From assembly GCA_009924135.1 (NCBI GenBank), contig RFSE01000027.1, forward strand, positions 1 through 45,775: a stretch of DNA of 45,775 bases, in the 5' to 3' direction. Positions 1 through 8,207 of this stretch are shown here, one piece after another (within the stretch, counting starts at the first letter, position 1; each line of letters starts with the position of its first letter). The stretch is from Pseudomonadota bacterium. Its GTDB lineage: Bacteria; Verrucomicrobiota; Verrucomicrobiia; Limisphaerales; SXTU01. A program made the position numbers and the translations under genes. The notes beneath the pieces are model-generated. The model was not told where the DNA came from. It saw only the letters and a list, made by a program, of their open reading frames with translations, and searched no databases.

Positions 1-63
1 TAGTGCGATACATGCTTCATCGTTAATGAAGGCGCTGCACTTTTCGACCGCCCTGTCACACAC

Positions 64-735
64 GTGACCCCGTCTCACTTTTCAACCGGCGTTTACACGC
101 AGGTCGATGCCGAGCGCAAGAAGCTGTTGATGGATGCCAGCCGAATGGCCGAGGAGAAGCTCGGTACCCAGCTCAAGGACATGCAGATCCAGCTGGCTGA
201 ACAGCAACAGAAGGCGAAGGCAGCGCAGGCCACGGAATTGGAACTGCGCCGGAAGCACCGGGAGCTGGAGGAGACCAAGGCCAGTCTGGAACTGGAGGTC
301 GCCCGTCAGCTCGACCAGGAGCGTGGCAAGATCGCGGATACCGCCCGGCAGCAGGGTGCCGAGGCCGAGCGGCTCAAGGTGGCGGAGAAGGAGCAGGTTA
401 TCAAGGGCCTCCAGGAGCAGATCGCGGCGCTTCAGCAGCGTGCGGCCCAGGGTTCCACGCAACTCCAAGGTGAGACGCTAGAAGTGGAGCTGGAGAACAA
501 TCTCCGTCGGGTGTTCCTGCATGACGAAATTGCGGAGATCAAGAAGGGGCAGCGGGGGGCGGATGTAATGCAGCGCGTCCGGACCAATGCCGGTCTCAAC
601 TGCGGGGCAATACTCTGGGAGCCCAACCAGCACGCACAACACCTGCTTGTCCCGGATGCGCTGGGCAATTTCGGGTCGAATGGTCTTCATCACCATGTCA
701 AACTGGTAAGCGGCCTCGAGGATGGTGACGTCTGA
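64..735 (+). pseudogene. DUF2130-like protein fragment, truncated
   Basis: The reading frame holds a long Glu/Gln/Lys/Arg-rich coiled coil (about residues 15-130), then the start of a DUF2130-type domain (GETLEVELENNLRR, HDEIAEIKKGQRGADVMQRV, CGAILWE). DUF2130 proteins are normally about 400 residues and continue well past the CGxILWE motif. Here homology stops at about nt 621, residue 186, and the remaining codons are only the antisense of the gene that ends there. No ribosome binding site precedes the GTG at 64, and the frame is open back to nt 4, so the 5' end is probably missing too. Function unknown. Probably a remnant fused to foreign sequence. Confidence 0.6.
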
Positions 736-942
736 TACCTTGGCGGAGGTGGCGATGAGGATATTTTGGACCAGGGTCGCCTTTTTGAAAAAGTTCGTGC
801 CGAGCTTGTACTCCGCAGCCTGCGCTTCGGAAACGGGATGAATGTGGAAAACCGCATCGGCGGCGTCCAGGGAGGCGCAACCCAGCCAAACGGCGGCGAG
901 GAGCAAGGGGCCGGTCAGGCGGGAAACAAGGGAGCTTCGCAT
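478..942 (-). pseudogene. Secreted metallopeptidase-like protein, N-terminal fragment
   Basis: Residues 1-28 form a signal peptide (LLLAAVWLGCASLDAADA). Residues 45-107 (YKLGTNFFKKATLVQN, then IATSAKVSDVTILEAAYQFD and KTIRPEIAQRIRDKQVLCVL) resemble the N-terminal part of secreted proteins with an anthrax-lethal-factor-like zinc peptidase fold that are common in Planctomycetes and Verrucomicrobia. After residue 107 (nt 622) the frame merely reads the antisense of the DUF2130 fragment, so the metal-binding part is gone. It lies 24 bp downstream of the ThuA-like gene on the same strand and was probably the last gene of that operon. The family assignment is from memory of motifs and is moderate. 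Confidence 0.5.
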
Positions 943-966
943 CGGAGTTGGGAATGAAAATGGCCG

Positions 967-2001
967 TTATCTGTAGGCCGAAACGGGCTTGGGAACGACC
1001 CCTAGTTGCTTGTAGTTGAAGCCGCTTTCGAGCGGTTTATAGGTGCCGACGATGTCAATGCTGCGCGTGGCGGTGATGGCGGATTCCATGCCCATGCCCC
1101 AATAGGCGGCGTTGATAATGAGGCGGCGCAGGCCGGGATTTTCGAGATCATCGCCGCTGCCCATGGTGGATTGGAAGACGCGGGCCTGCTTGCCCTCGCT
1201 GGTCTGCCAAGTCTTAAACCAGGCCACGGGCAGCGCCTCCAGTTTCGGGTTCGGCGGGTCGTCGTGTTTGCGGCCCATCAGCGGCTGGCCCCAGACCAGC
1301 GCGGTGCAACCGGCCGGCAAACTCGTGCCCTCCTTGTAAGTCCGGTAAACATCCGAATTCCCCCAGATGTCGCTCACCCCGGTCAGGATGGGATGGTTCT
1401 TTTGCTCCTCAACGATGATGCCGCGGGTCGAGTCGGCGTGCCAGCGACCATGATGCCCCATGAAGGAGCCACCCAGCACATCCTCGCCCCAGCGCACCTG
1501 TTTGCCGTTGATCTTGTAGGGCAGGGCACCGTGGAAGCCATGGTTCCCGGTCCGGATCGAGATGATGGGCTTTCCGGAATCGATGTACTTCACAATGAGT
1601 TCGCGCTCCGTCATCGGGAGGGTGAGCAGGCGGGGAAAGAAGATGACGAGATCGGCCTTGGCGAGGTGCTCCAGTCCGGGAATATGGTGTTCCTTGAACT
1701 CCTTTCCCTTCTCAGGATAGACCGGCATGGTCGGATCAACCTCGCCCTGGTCGTTGACGGCGAACAACACCGTGCAATCAAAGCCGTGATGCCGGCTGAG
1801 GATCTTCGCCATCATGGGCATCGACTGCTCGCTGCGATACTCCTGGTCCGCCGCAATCAGGACGATGCGTTTGCCTTTGCCGGGACCGTCAACACCGAGG
1901 TAGGTGAGCCATTGCTCGCTCTCCGCTGCGCACGTGAGGCCGCAGCCGAGGAGCAGGGTGAGCGCGATGAAACAGGTGATGGGATGCGGTCGTTTTGGCA
2001 T
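967..2001 (-). CDS. Secreted ThuA-like domain protein
   Basis: 344 residues with an N-terminal signal peptide (ITCFIALTLLLGCGLTCAAE). The body is a ThuA-like (trehalose utilisation, glutamine-amidotransferase-like fold) domain: IVLIAADQEYRSEQSMP at the first strand, ADLVIFFPRLLTLPMTERE, IISIRTGNHGFHG, and a C-terminal RVFQSTMGSGDDLENPGLRR-type segment matching the usual 'help T-D--HP-R' region of the family. ThuA-like proteins are frequent in verrucomicrobial polysaccharide and sugar operons; their exact reaction is unsettled. It follows the 2023-3516 gene by 21 bp on the same strand, so the two are probably co-transcribed and both act in the periplasm. Confidence 0.8.
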   Translation of the reverse strand: MPKRPHPITCFIALTLLLGCGLTCAAESEQWLTYLGVDGPGKGKRIVLIAADQEYRSEQSMPMMAKILSRHHGFDCTVLFAVNDQGEVDPTMPVYPEKGKEFKEHHIPGLEHLAKADLVIFFPRLLTLPMTERELIVKYIDSGKPIISIRTGNHGFHGALPYKINGKQVRWGEDVLGGSFMGHHGRWHADSTRGIIVEEQKNHPILTGVSDIWGNSDVYRTYKEGTSLPAGCTALVWGQPLMGRKHDDPPNPKLEALPVAWFKTWQTSEGKQARVFQSTMGSGDDLENPGLRRLIINAAYWGMGMESAITATRSIDIVGTYKPLESGFNYKQLGVVPKPVSAYR

Positions 2002-2022
2002 GATTGACTTGGAAATGAGGCC

Positions 2023-3516
2023 TTAACTCTTCGGTATCTCGTTCACCGTGTAGTACGCCTTGTGGTGCAACAGGTGCTGGCCGTCCGGGGCCGTGATCTG
2101 GGACAGGTCGAAATCGTGGATATGGTCCTCCGTGATTCCCTCCAATTGCACCATTACAGAGAACCCGTCCGCAGAAGGAATGGCCCGAGTCACGCGCGGA
2201 GTCGTCTGATCCACCTCGGGACTGCCGTAGGCACCGTGGTAGATGTGAGTGTACGTGGTGATGTTGTAGGCCTCCGTCCGGGCGGCGACCTGTTTGTCCA
2301 CGGGCTTGGTGAAGGTGATCAGAAAGCCACCCTTCTTGATGTTGATTTCCTTGATCTCGAAAGGCACGACGCCATTCCAGTCGATGCGCTGAAGGGCGAA
2401 GGGCTCCGTTCCGCGCACGGGCCACTGCCGGCTGGTGGTGAATCCGCCGGCAATGAGCTGTCCCCTGGGAGAGAACTCCACGTTCATGATGCCTGTGGCC
2501 AGGCCTTCGCGGAAGGGATAACACGCGCCCTGCCACACGCCGTTGATCTGCTCGGTCGTCGCGCGCATGATGAGGCTGAGGCTGTAGTCACCGAGGAAGA
2601 TCTGATTGTCGAAGGGGCCGAACTTGCCGCCTGTTTGGTTGAGCCGGAAACCGGAGATGGATCGGCCCATTTTGATGTACGGAAACTTCACCGCCGGTGG
2701 CACCAGTTCCTTGACCCGCTTCTTTTCCACACCCATGCGCGAATTGGTGTTCGGCGCGAGCGCCGGAGCCGGGATGCCGGGGGCGTACGGGTACCAGTTG
2801 TAGCTCGCCGGGTGGCCGAGGAACGCGCCTTCCTTGAGATGCTTCAGCGAACAGCAGCCGTTCCACGGTCCCTGGCTCTCGATGACAAACATCGCACCCT
2901 CCGCGTTCGGACCTACGCCGGCCGGGCTGCGCAGTCCGCTGCACACCGGAATCATCTTGCCGGACGGCGTCACTTTCACGGCCCAGCCCCGGAACAGGTT
3001 GTGCGATTCGTACGAACCACTCAGGCCCAGCACCACCCAGATGTTACCCTGCGGATCGTGCTTGGAAGCAAAGGCGAACTCGTGGCCCTCCGCGTAACCC
3101 CAGTTGCTCGTCAACGTGTCGTAACGGTCGGCGACACCATCACCGTCGGTGTCCGAAATACGGGTGACTTCGCCCCAACTGGTGGACGTCATGGCACCGT
3201 CCTTCCATGCGAGCGAGAAGATTTCATCCTGTCCGCTGGCGAACAGGTGGTACTCCGGCATGGGCGGGGCATCAAAAGCGCCCTTGACGAAGTAAATGTC
3301 TCCCCGCCGCGTGCCCACGGCCAGCCGCCCATCCGGCAGGATTTCCAAGCCGCCCGGACGCATCGGGACGCCGGTCGGAATCGGGATGTTAACGATGGGG
3401 TAGTATTTCGCCTCTTCGGCGGCCGTGCCCCACATGGCCCCGAGGTCTTCCTCGGCGTGCAGCAGCGGGGTGACGGCGAGGGCCAGGAGGGCCAGGATGG
3501 AGCCAGCGTTCAGCAT
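2023..3516 (-). CDS. Secreted sorbosone-dehydrogenase-like beta-propeller protein
   Basis: 497 residues, signal peptide at 1-21 (ILALLALAVTPLLHAEE). The sequence is a six-bladed beta-propeller of the glucose/sorbosone dehydrogenase or DUF7133 type: RPGGLEILPDGRLAVGTRRG, DGVADRYDTL (Ca-binding-like loop), EGHEFAFASKHDPQGNIWV, CSGLRSPAGVGPNAEGAMFV, GAFLGHPASYNWYPY. The C-terminal third is a beta-rich extension (INIKKGGFLITFTKPVD). Such proteins occur in PVC bacteria beside c-type cytochromes and ThuA proteins, as here, and probably oxidise sugars or alcohols, or bind them, outside the inner membrane. The substrate cannot be read from sequence. Confidence 0.75.
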   Translation of the reverse strand: MLNAGSILALLALAVTPLLHAEEDLGAMWGTAAEEAKYYPIVNIPIPTGVPMRPGGLEILPDGRLAVGTRRGDIYFVKGAFDAPPMPEYHLFASGQDEIFSLAWKDGAMTSTSWGEVTRISDTDGDGVADRYDTLTSNWGYAEGHEFAFASKHDPQGNIWVVLGLSGSYESHNLFRGWAVKVTPSGKMIPVCSGLRSPAGVGPNAEGAMFVIESQGPWNGCCSLKHLKEGAFLGHPASYNWYPYAPGIPAPALAPNTNSRMGVEKKRVKELVPPAVKFPYIKMGRSISGFRLNQTGGKFGPFDNQIFLGDYSLSLIMRATTEQINGVWQGACYPFREGLATGIMNVEFSPRGQLIAGGFTTSRQWPVRGTEPFALQRIDWNGVVPFEIKEINIKKGGFLITFTKPVDKQVAARTEAYNITTYTHIYHGAYGSPEVDQTTPRVTRAIPSADGFSVMVQLEGITEDHIHDFDLSQITAPDGQHLLHHKAYYTVNEIPKS

Positions 3517-3562
3517 TGTTCTTATGGGGTTAGATTGTTGGGTTCCATGAGATTGAGGCGAG

Positions 3563-4090
3563 TCAATACCTTGCTGCTGACTGCGTTGATGGCAACGACG
3601 ACGAACCTCCGTCGGGTGCCAAATTTAGAACGACCTCGTCAATCTCCCGGTCGCGGGCATTGGCAAACCCACGGTCAGCCCCCTGGTGTTTGAAACCGCA
3701 TTTCTCCAGCACACGGATCGAAGCATGGTTATCCTTGGCGGCCCGCGCGTGCAGTGGGCGCATCGTCTGGCAGCCTAGAAACAAATCCAGCGCCTTGGTG
3801 GCAATGCCCCGGCCCCAGAATTCTTTTCCGAGCCAGAAGCTCACTTCCAGATAATCAGACCAAGGGGCAGTAAAGCTCATGACATGGCCTGCCACCCTAT
3901 CCTCAAAGAGCACCGTTTTCTTCATGATCGTATCGTCCGTCAGCAACCTGTTCCACCTCTCCATGAAGGCGGGTCTGTCCGCCGGGTCCTTGGTCGTGAA
4001 CGCCGCCATGTGATTGGCCTCAGGATCAAGCTGCTGTTCGAAGAAAAGCGGCAGGTCACTCGCGGTCACCTCTCGAAGTAAGATGCTCAT
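3563..4090 (-). CDS. GNAT family N-acetyltransferase
   Basis: 175 residues of a RimJ/RimL-like GNAT fold. Acetyl-CoA motif A is GKEFWGRGIATKALDLFL (consensus Q/R-x-x-G-x-G/A), followed by PLHARAAKDNHASIRVLEKCGFKHQG, the usual N-x-x-S-x-x-x-x-x-K-x-G-F motif B. The substrate is unknown. The gene sits between the cytochrome and the propeller gene on the same strand, 43-46 bp from each. It is unrelated in sequence to the tRNA-acetylating GNAT at 10393. Confidence 0.85.
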   Translation of the reverse strand: MSILLREVTASDLPLFFEQQLDPEANHMAAFTTKDPADRPAFMERWNRLLTDDTIMKKTVLFEDRVAGHVMSFTAPWSDYLEVSFWLGKEFWGRGIATKALDLFLGCQTMRPLHARAAKDNHASIRVLEKCGFKHQGADRGFANARDREIDEVVLNLAPDGGSSSLPSTQSAARY

Positions 4091-4133
4091 TCGTTATCTG
4101 TGCGGGAAAGCCATCATTTCAGGACGCGCAGTG

Positions 4134-6890
4134 TTACCATTGATATTCCAGGGTGAGGGTGGAGCGGCCTTTGGGCAGCGTCAGGGGGATCAGCACTTCG
4201 CCGGCGTTGCCCTCGCGCACGATGCCCTTGTGCTCGCTGGTGATGCGCAACTGGAGTTGCGCGATGCCAAAGCTGCGTTCGGATTGTGTGGTGATGTTTT
4301 TACCGGTCGCGGCGCGGAAATAAAACGGCGTCGGTTCGGAGGGCGCGTCGAAGCGGAGGATCCGTTTGAAGTAGGTCTTGCCGTCCTTGTCCCGCACGTC
4401 CTCGAAGTAATCCTCCACCGCGATGTCGCCATACAGGTAATGGAACGTGGGCCGGCGCTGGGCATCCAGATGATAGCCGCGGAACTGGTACCCGTGATCC
4501 TGAGGGAACGCGTAGCTGGTCTTGCCCTTGTAAGGCCAGTTGTCCTCCAGCGATTTCAGACGGTGAAAGGGAATGCCCGGAGGGAATGCGATTTGATCGG
4601 TCCCGCGCGGTTGGAAGGAGCCCAGATCGACGTTGGCAAACTCGCCTTTCCAAAGTTGCCGCAGCGCCATTTCCTCGGAATCGAAGGCCAGGCTGATGCG
4701 CTCGGGATAACCCACGCCGATCCCGCGATAACCAATCGAACTTCGGCCCCGGCAGATCTCCGTGACATCGCTTACGCGCAGTTCACTGGACTGGCGAGAT
4801 AATCCCATCGGCTTCTTTACCCGGATGCCGTCCTCCAGATAAACCCAGAGCGCCTCAATCTGCTGCGCGACATCGCCGCCGAGCAAGTTGGGGCGGAGGG
4901 ATTTACCATCCGGCCAGTAACTGGGCATGATCACCGTGGGATGAAAACGGGCCGGCTGCCGCAGGTAGAGATGGAACCAGTTCTTCTGGAGCCGCTCGGT
5001 CACATACACAAGGTCCAAGGCGCTGACCTCGCCCGATTTCTGGCCGTTGAATTCATGGCACACGATGCAGCTCAATCCGGCGGTGCCGATCATCTCATGG
5101 CCAGCCGCCTTTGACTCCGACAGGTTGGCCACCTTGGGGATCGGTGACGTTTCGAGCTTATCCACCTTGCCGAACAAATCCACGAGATGCCCGACCTGGG
5201 CTTCGCCAAACTGCGGCATGGCGGCATCCAGATAGCCCCGCTGGCGTTTGCCGCGCAGCAGCACCTCGGCAATCCATTGGGGTTGCACCTTCGCCCCGAC
5301 GTGAGTGAGCGGCGGAGGGAGACGGCCCTGATCCCCGAGTGCCGGCTGGGTTCCGGTAAAGATCGCATTGCGCTCGGGTGCGATGCCTCCCAAGCCCGAG
5401 CGTTCGTGACAGGCGATGCAATTGAAGGTCGCCAGGGTCTTGTTGATTTGCTGTGCGTTGTCGAGCTGCGGCTGCTCTGCCCGGGGCAACGCCTTGGTGA
5501 TCCAGCCGCGCTGTTCGGCCGACAAATCAAAGCGCGGCCAGGGTCCGGCGGTCCCGCTCAAGCATCCTTGGTTCGGATTGAGCTTCGCCCAGGCCGTGGC
5601 GGCTTTCGCCGGGACACGGAGGTCTTCATGGCAGTTCGCACAGCCGAGCTTGCAGAATTGCTCACGCCCCCGCGCTGCGAGACCGGCATCCACCTTGAGC
5701 GGTTCGAAGGCGGGTATCTTTTCGTTGGAAGTGGACAGCATTGAGGTCGGGATCGATTGCCGGGCAAATTGCGGACCTTCCATTTCGCAGGAGAACTTGG
5801 CTTCGCGTCCGGTGTGGAAATACGTGAGCTGAAGCTGGTGCCAGCCGGAGGTCAGCTCGGCCGCGCCCTCCAGTTGTTTGACCCCGCGACGGTCGCTCGG
5901 CTCCTGCTGGATGACCGGCTTCCCATCCAGCACCAGCGAACCGCCGTTCAGCTTGAGGTAAAACTTGTAGCGCCCCGGATTGGCAACGTTCAGCCAGCCC
6001 TCGTATTTGATCGCCGTGTGGTGTTGAAGCTTGCCCAGGCTTTCCAGCGAAAAATCGTTTACGTGGCCGGCCCGCTCGGCAATCACCTTGTCACTTCCCA
6101 GCCCTTCCCAAACCTCGCCGCGATAGAGCGTGTAGGCGAGAGCCCCCGGCACGAGCGTGTCCTGAAGCAGAAAATGAGCAATCCGATCAAGGTCCTGCCC
6201 CGACAGTCGCAAGTCAGGCATGCGACCCGAGGGCCGGCTGGCGTGCGGCTGCCGTAAAAACTCCACCAAGCTTTTGAAGCTGTATTTCTTTTCCAACGCA
6301 CCTAGCGGGACGGAGTTTTGCGCTGGCAGTTCCTTTCCCTTTTCGTCGCGCGGGGCATGGCATGCGGCGCATCCCCGGGCATGGAACAGGCGTTTCCCCT
6401 GCTGCGCGGCCACGGCATCGGGCGGCTGGAGGGAGAAGTCGTTTCGCTTGAGCGAAACCAGGAAGTGCGTGAGCGCCGAGGCGGTTTCCTTCCTTTCGTC
6501 ATCGTTCAACTGCTTCAGCACGTCCGGCATGGTGGTGCCAGGTTTGGTCCCGTGCGGGTCACGCAGATACGTCTCAAGGTAATTGGGATTCACCCGGGAA
6601 CCGACCTCGGCCAGACGCGGGGCTTTTTTCGATCGCGTGGACAACGACGCATCACCCGTGTGGCAGGCCACGCAGTTCAATTCCTCGATCAGCACGAGGC
6701 CCTTGAGTTCCGGTCCGAGCTGGCCGGGGACGACTACCTCAGCCAACATCATCGGTACCGCACTGAAAAAGGCCATGACCACGCACGCGAACAGCGGAAA
6801 ACCCGCCGCGCTCACGCGGAACGTCTTCGCGCCGACCACCGCATGGTCACGGGGCTTCGGCTGAAAAAAAGAGGCATGCTGTTGCGTCAT
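4134..6890 (-). CDS. Penta-haem c-type cytochrome with PA14 domain
   Basis: I place the start at the ATG at 6890 (918 residues), because the 52 codons upstream are Arg/Pro-rich out-of-frame-like sequence. A single hydrophobic segment at about residues 27-50 anchors or exports the protein. Five CXXCH haem-attachment motifs are present: CVACH (73), CAACH (174), CANCH (417), CIACH (491) and CIVCH (608). Between the second and third lies a PA14-like carbohydrate-binding domain (about 245-370; IKYEGWLNVANPGRYKFYL). Distal ligand candidates are in MPDVLKQL, MPDLRLSG, MPQFGEAQ and MPSYWPDG. Probably a periplasmic electron acceptor for the neighbouring propeller dehydrogenase. Confidence 0.85.
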   Translation of the reverse strand: MTQQHASFFQPKPRDHAVVGAKTFRVSAAGFPLFACVVMAFFSAVPMMLAEVVVPGQLGPELKGLVLIEELNCVACHTGDASLSTRSKKAPRLAEVGSRVNPNYLETYLRDPHGTKPGTTMPDVLKQLNDDERKETASALTHFLVSLKRNDFSLQPPDAVAAQQGKRLFHARGCAACHAPRDEKGKELPAQNSVPLGALEKKYSFKSLVEFLRQPHASRPSGRMPDLRLSGQDLDRIAHFLLQDTLVPGALAYTLYRGEVWEGLGSDKVIAERAGHVNDFSLESLGKLQHHTAIKYEGWLNVANPGRYKFYLKLNGGSLVLDGKPVIQQEPSDRRGVKQLEGAAELTSGWHQLQLTYFHTGREAKFSCEMEGPQFARQSIPTSMLSTSNEKIPAFEPLKVDAGLAARGREQFCKLGCANCHEDLRVPAKAATAWAKLNPNQGCLSGTAGPWPRFDLSAEQRGWITKALPRAEQPQLDNAQQINKTLATFNCIACHERSGLGGIAPERNAIFTGTQPALGDQGRLPPPLTHVGAKVQPQWIAEVLLRGKRQRGYLDAAMPQFGEAQVGHLVDLFGKVDKLETSPIPKVANLSESKAAGHEMIGTAGLSCIVCHEFNGQKSGEVSALDLVYVTERLQKNWFHLYLRQPARFHPTVIMPSYWPDGKSLRPNLLGGDVAQQIEALWVYLEDGIRVKKPMGLSRQSSELRVSDVTEICRGRSSIGYRGIGVGYPERISLAFDSEEMALRQLWKGEFANVDLGSFQPRGTDQIAFPPGIPFHRLKSLEDNWPYKGKTSYAFPQDHGYQFRGYHLDAQRRPTFHYLYGDIAVEDYFEDVRDKDGKTYFKRILRFDAPSEPTPFYFRAATGKNITTQSERSFGIAQLQLRITSEHKGIVREGNAGEVLIPLTLPKGRSTLTLEYQW

Positions 6891-7093
6891 GTTCAATGGG
6901 TTCGATCTTCTACGCCGCAGGCCGTGTAGCAACAGATTTTCACCGGGGTGTTGCTTGCGCCTCCGGTCATTGGGGCGGGCTTCGGGTGGCTGAAGCCGCT
7001 GGCGTGATGTGCGTGGAAGAAGCCTGATTGGATGCCGCTTTGACAATTAGATGAATCGGGCAGCAAAAAAAGCGCGCAAAATAAAAAAGACTA

Positions 7094-7122
7094 TTGACGT
7101 AACCTTTCCTCTGTATTAAAAC
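7094..7122 (+). promoter_or_regulatory. Candidate sigma70 promoter at the head of the RNA island
   Basis: TTGACG (7094-7099) and TAAAAC (7117-7122) are separated by 17 bp in an A/T-rich stretch that contrasts with the GC-rich surroundings. Transcription would begin near 7128, on or next to the in-frame ATG codons at 7127 and 7145. The reading is from consensus only. Confidence 0.4.
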
Positions 7123-7144
7123 TCTTATGCATTCGAAGACCTGT

Positions 7145-7300
7145 ATGAACACTTCATTACAAGCAACCAGGACGGCGGTCGCCAAGGCGACACGTCGTGA
7201 GTGGATGCGTTGTGAAGACGTATTCAGTCTGGGACGCCATTCCGGCCAGTCGGGTTATATTCCCGGCCTCAACCCGAAAACACCCCCGGTAACCAGGTAA
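7145..7300 (+). CDS. Small basic protein or leader peptide (51 aa)
   Basis: An open frame of 51 codons begins MNTSLQATRTAVAKATRREW and ends SGYIPGLNPKTPPVTR before a TAA. An in-frame ATG at 7127 could extend it by six residues and would make it nearly leaderless relative to the candidate promoter. There is no recognisable domain and no strong Shine-Dalgarno. It sits alone between that promoter and a perfect intrinsic terminator 22 bp downstream, so this is either a tiny gene, an attenuator leader peptide for the downstream array, or a non-coding RNA. I do not recognise a family. Confidence 0.35.
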   Translation: MNTSLQATRTAVAKATRREWMRCEDVFSLGRHSGQSGYIPGLNPKTPPVTR

Positions 7301-7322
7301 CGAGCGAACCATTTTTCCGCCC

Positions 7323-7354
7323 ACCCTGCTTACCGAAAGTGAGCAGGGTTTTTT
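7323..7354 (+). terminator. Intrinsic terminator or attenuator
   Basis: ACCCTGCTTAC (7323-7333) pairs with GTGAGCAGGGT (7339-7349) through 11 pairs, one of them T-G, around a CGAAA loop. Six T follow (7349-7354). This is a textbook rho-independent terminator. It lies upstream of the tRNA-like array, so it could act as an attenuator. Confidence 0.8.
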
Positions 7355-7676
7355 GTTGGTCGGATCGGGTCAGCCAGCCATGTGATCGGAACAGACACAT
7401 ACAAACGAAAGTGAACACACTGTGACCAGAAAGTTTTTGACATCTATATGATGTCAGTCGCGCCAAATCAGACCGTCCGGAGGAGAGACTTAGAGCTCCA
7501 CCGGCGGGGTGTGCCCCGAGGCGATGCGCCAGGCCGCCGGAACGACAAATATCCCTTTTTACAATTCAAGGGCTTCGCAAGAGGTGTGCCCATAAACACC
7601 GAAACAGCCGCCGTGAATCCGCGGGCTGGGGTCGCATAGACCACCAGGAGGTGTTTGTTCTTTGTTGAAATGGCAT
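7355..7676 (+). other. Gap before the array: structured, no convincing gene
   Basis: No convincing protein gene. A -10-like TATGAT lies at 7447-7452, with a weak GTGACC (7422-7427) upstream; a perfect TTGACA at 7437-7442 lacks a partner. CCGGC (7501-7505) and GCCGG (7536-7540) enclose two small hairpins, GGGG-TGTG-CCCC and GGCG-ATG-CGCC, giving a possible three-way junction. At 7630-7646 a GGTC-GCATA-GACC hairpin is followed by ACCA. No T-arm or Y-RNA motif could be built here. Confidence 0.3.
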
Positions 7677-7706
7677 GGGCCGGGGGCGCGCAAGCGCTCC
7701 CGGCCC
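7677..7706 (+). repeat. Strong hairpin 10 bp upstream of tRNA-like Gly
   Basis: A 13-bp stem with one G-T pair closes a GCAA tetraloop (GCGC-GCAA-GCGC at its tip). No T-run follows, so it is more likely a spacer or processing hairpin than a terminator. A similar hairpin precedes tRNA-like Pro. Confidence 0.6.
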
Positions 7707-7716
7707 TCTACTTTCC

Positions 7717-7790
7717 GCGGCTGTGATTTAACAGCAGAATGTCTCTTTGCCAGGGAGAATGTCCGGGTGCGATTCCCGGCAGCCGCACCA
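7717..7790 (+). tRNA. tRNA-like Gly(GCC), non-canonical elbow
   Basis: Acceptor GCGGCTG (7717-7723) pairs perfectly with CAGCCGC, followed by A73 and an encoded CCA. The anticodon arm is TCTCT/GGAGA with loop TTGCCAG, giving anticodon GCC. The T-arm is CCGGG/CCCGG with loop TGCGATT: position 55 is G, not the near-universal U. The D-loop AACAGCA lacks G18-G19. G1:C72, C2:G71 and C35-C36 fit glycyl-tRNA synthetase recognition. Staphylococcal tRNA-Gly species used for peptidoglycan bridges have comparable D-loop and UGCA T-loop changes that weaken EF-Tu binding. Whether that holds here is inference. Confidence 0.85.
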
Positions 7791-7819
7791 ACCCGTTCGA
7801 GGACGGGAGCCGGGCCCGC

Positions 7820-7885
7820 ATTCCTCTGCCTCAAATTCCTTTGCCAAGCTCGGGAGCAGCGCTCCAACCGCATTGACAGAGGAAT
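7820..7885 (+). other. Long-range stem between tRNA-like Gly and Ala
   Basis: ATTCCTCTG (7820-7828) is the exact reverse complement of CAGAGGAAT (7877-7885), closing a 66-nt segment with an inner GGAGC-AGC-GCTCC hairpin. The shape recalls a Y RNA, but the GGGYCG and TTATC motifs of the other Y RNAs are absent. The rest of 7791-8049 shows a CCCGT/ACGGG hairpin at 7792-7807 and nothing else I can name. Confidence 0.3.
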
Positions 7886-8049
7886 TAAGGGCAGGGGAAC
7901 AGTTGCTTAAGGCCCGGCACACTGAGGGCTTCAATTCACTGATCCCCCCAGTCCTCTTGTTTCCTTCGCAGGCCGCGCGCCAGCTCGCGCCACCGGGTCT
8001 CCAAAACCCAGTCCGCTTGGGGCGGCACCAAGGCGGCCTGCCATTGTCC

Positions 8050-8124
8050 GGGGTCGTGGCAGACAAGCAATGCACCTGCTTTGCAAGCAGGCCGATGTGG
8101 GAGCGTTACCCACCGATTCCACCA
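8050..8124 (+). tRNA. tRNA-like Ala(TGC), non-canonical elbow
   Basis: Acceptor GGGGTCG pairs with CGATTCC in seven pairs including G3:U70, the alanyl-tRNA synthetase identity pair; A73 and CCA are encoded. Anticodon stem CCTGC/GCAGG carries loop TTTGCAA (anticodon TGC). The variable region is 5 nt. T-arm GTGGG/CCCAC has loop AGCGTTA, so positions 54/58 are A/U instead of U/A, with G55-C56. The D-arm GCA/TGC has loop GACAAGCAA without GG. Retention of G3:U70 argues that the RNA is still charged with alanine. Confidence 0.85.
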
Positions 8125-8130
8125 TTTCAC

Positions 8131-8203
8131 TGCGGGGAGAATGAGATTCAGGCGAGCCCCATAAGCTCTGTCTCCGTGGGTGCAACTCCAACCCCCGCAA
8201 CCA
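8131..8203 (+). tRNA. tRNA-like Met(CAT), non-canonical elbow
   Basis: Acceptor TGCGGGG pairs perfectly with CCCCGCA; A73 and CCA are encoded. The anticodon loop CCCATAA on stem GAGC/GCTC gives anticodon CAT but has C33 where U33 is nearly invariant. The T-arm GTGGG/CCAAC (one mismatch) carries loop TGCAACT. The D-arm is a stunted GAAT/ATTC with a 3-nt loop. Initiator features (1:72 mismatch, three G:C pairs in the anticodon stem) are absent. Begins 6 nt after the Ala element. Confidence 0.8.
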
Positions 8204-8207
8204 TTTC

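Noticed and set aside
7571..7646. Another tRNA-like gene with loop CCCATAA and a terminal ACCA
   Set aside because: The loop would be 8 nt, no T-arm with a 7-nt loop can be formed and no acceptor stem pairs.
7820..7885. A fifth Y RNA
   Set aside because: A perfect 9-bp end stem is present but none of the conserved GGGYCG, TTATC or CTTGT elements; kept only as a structured segment.
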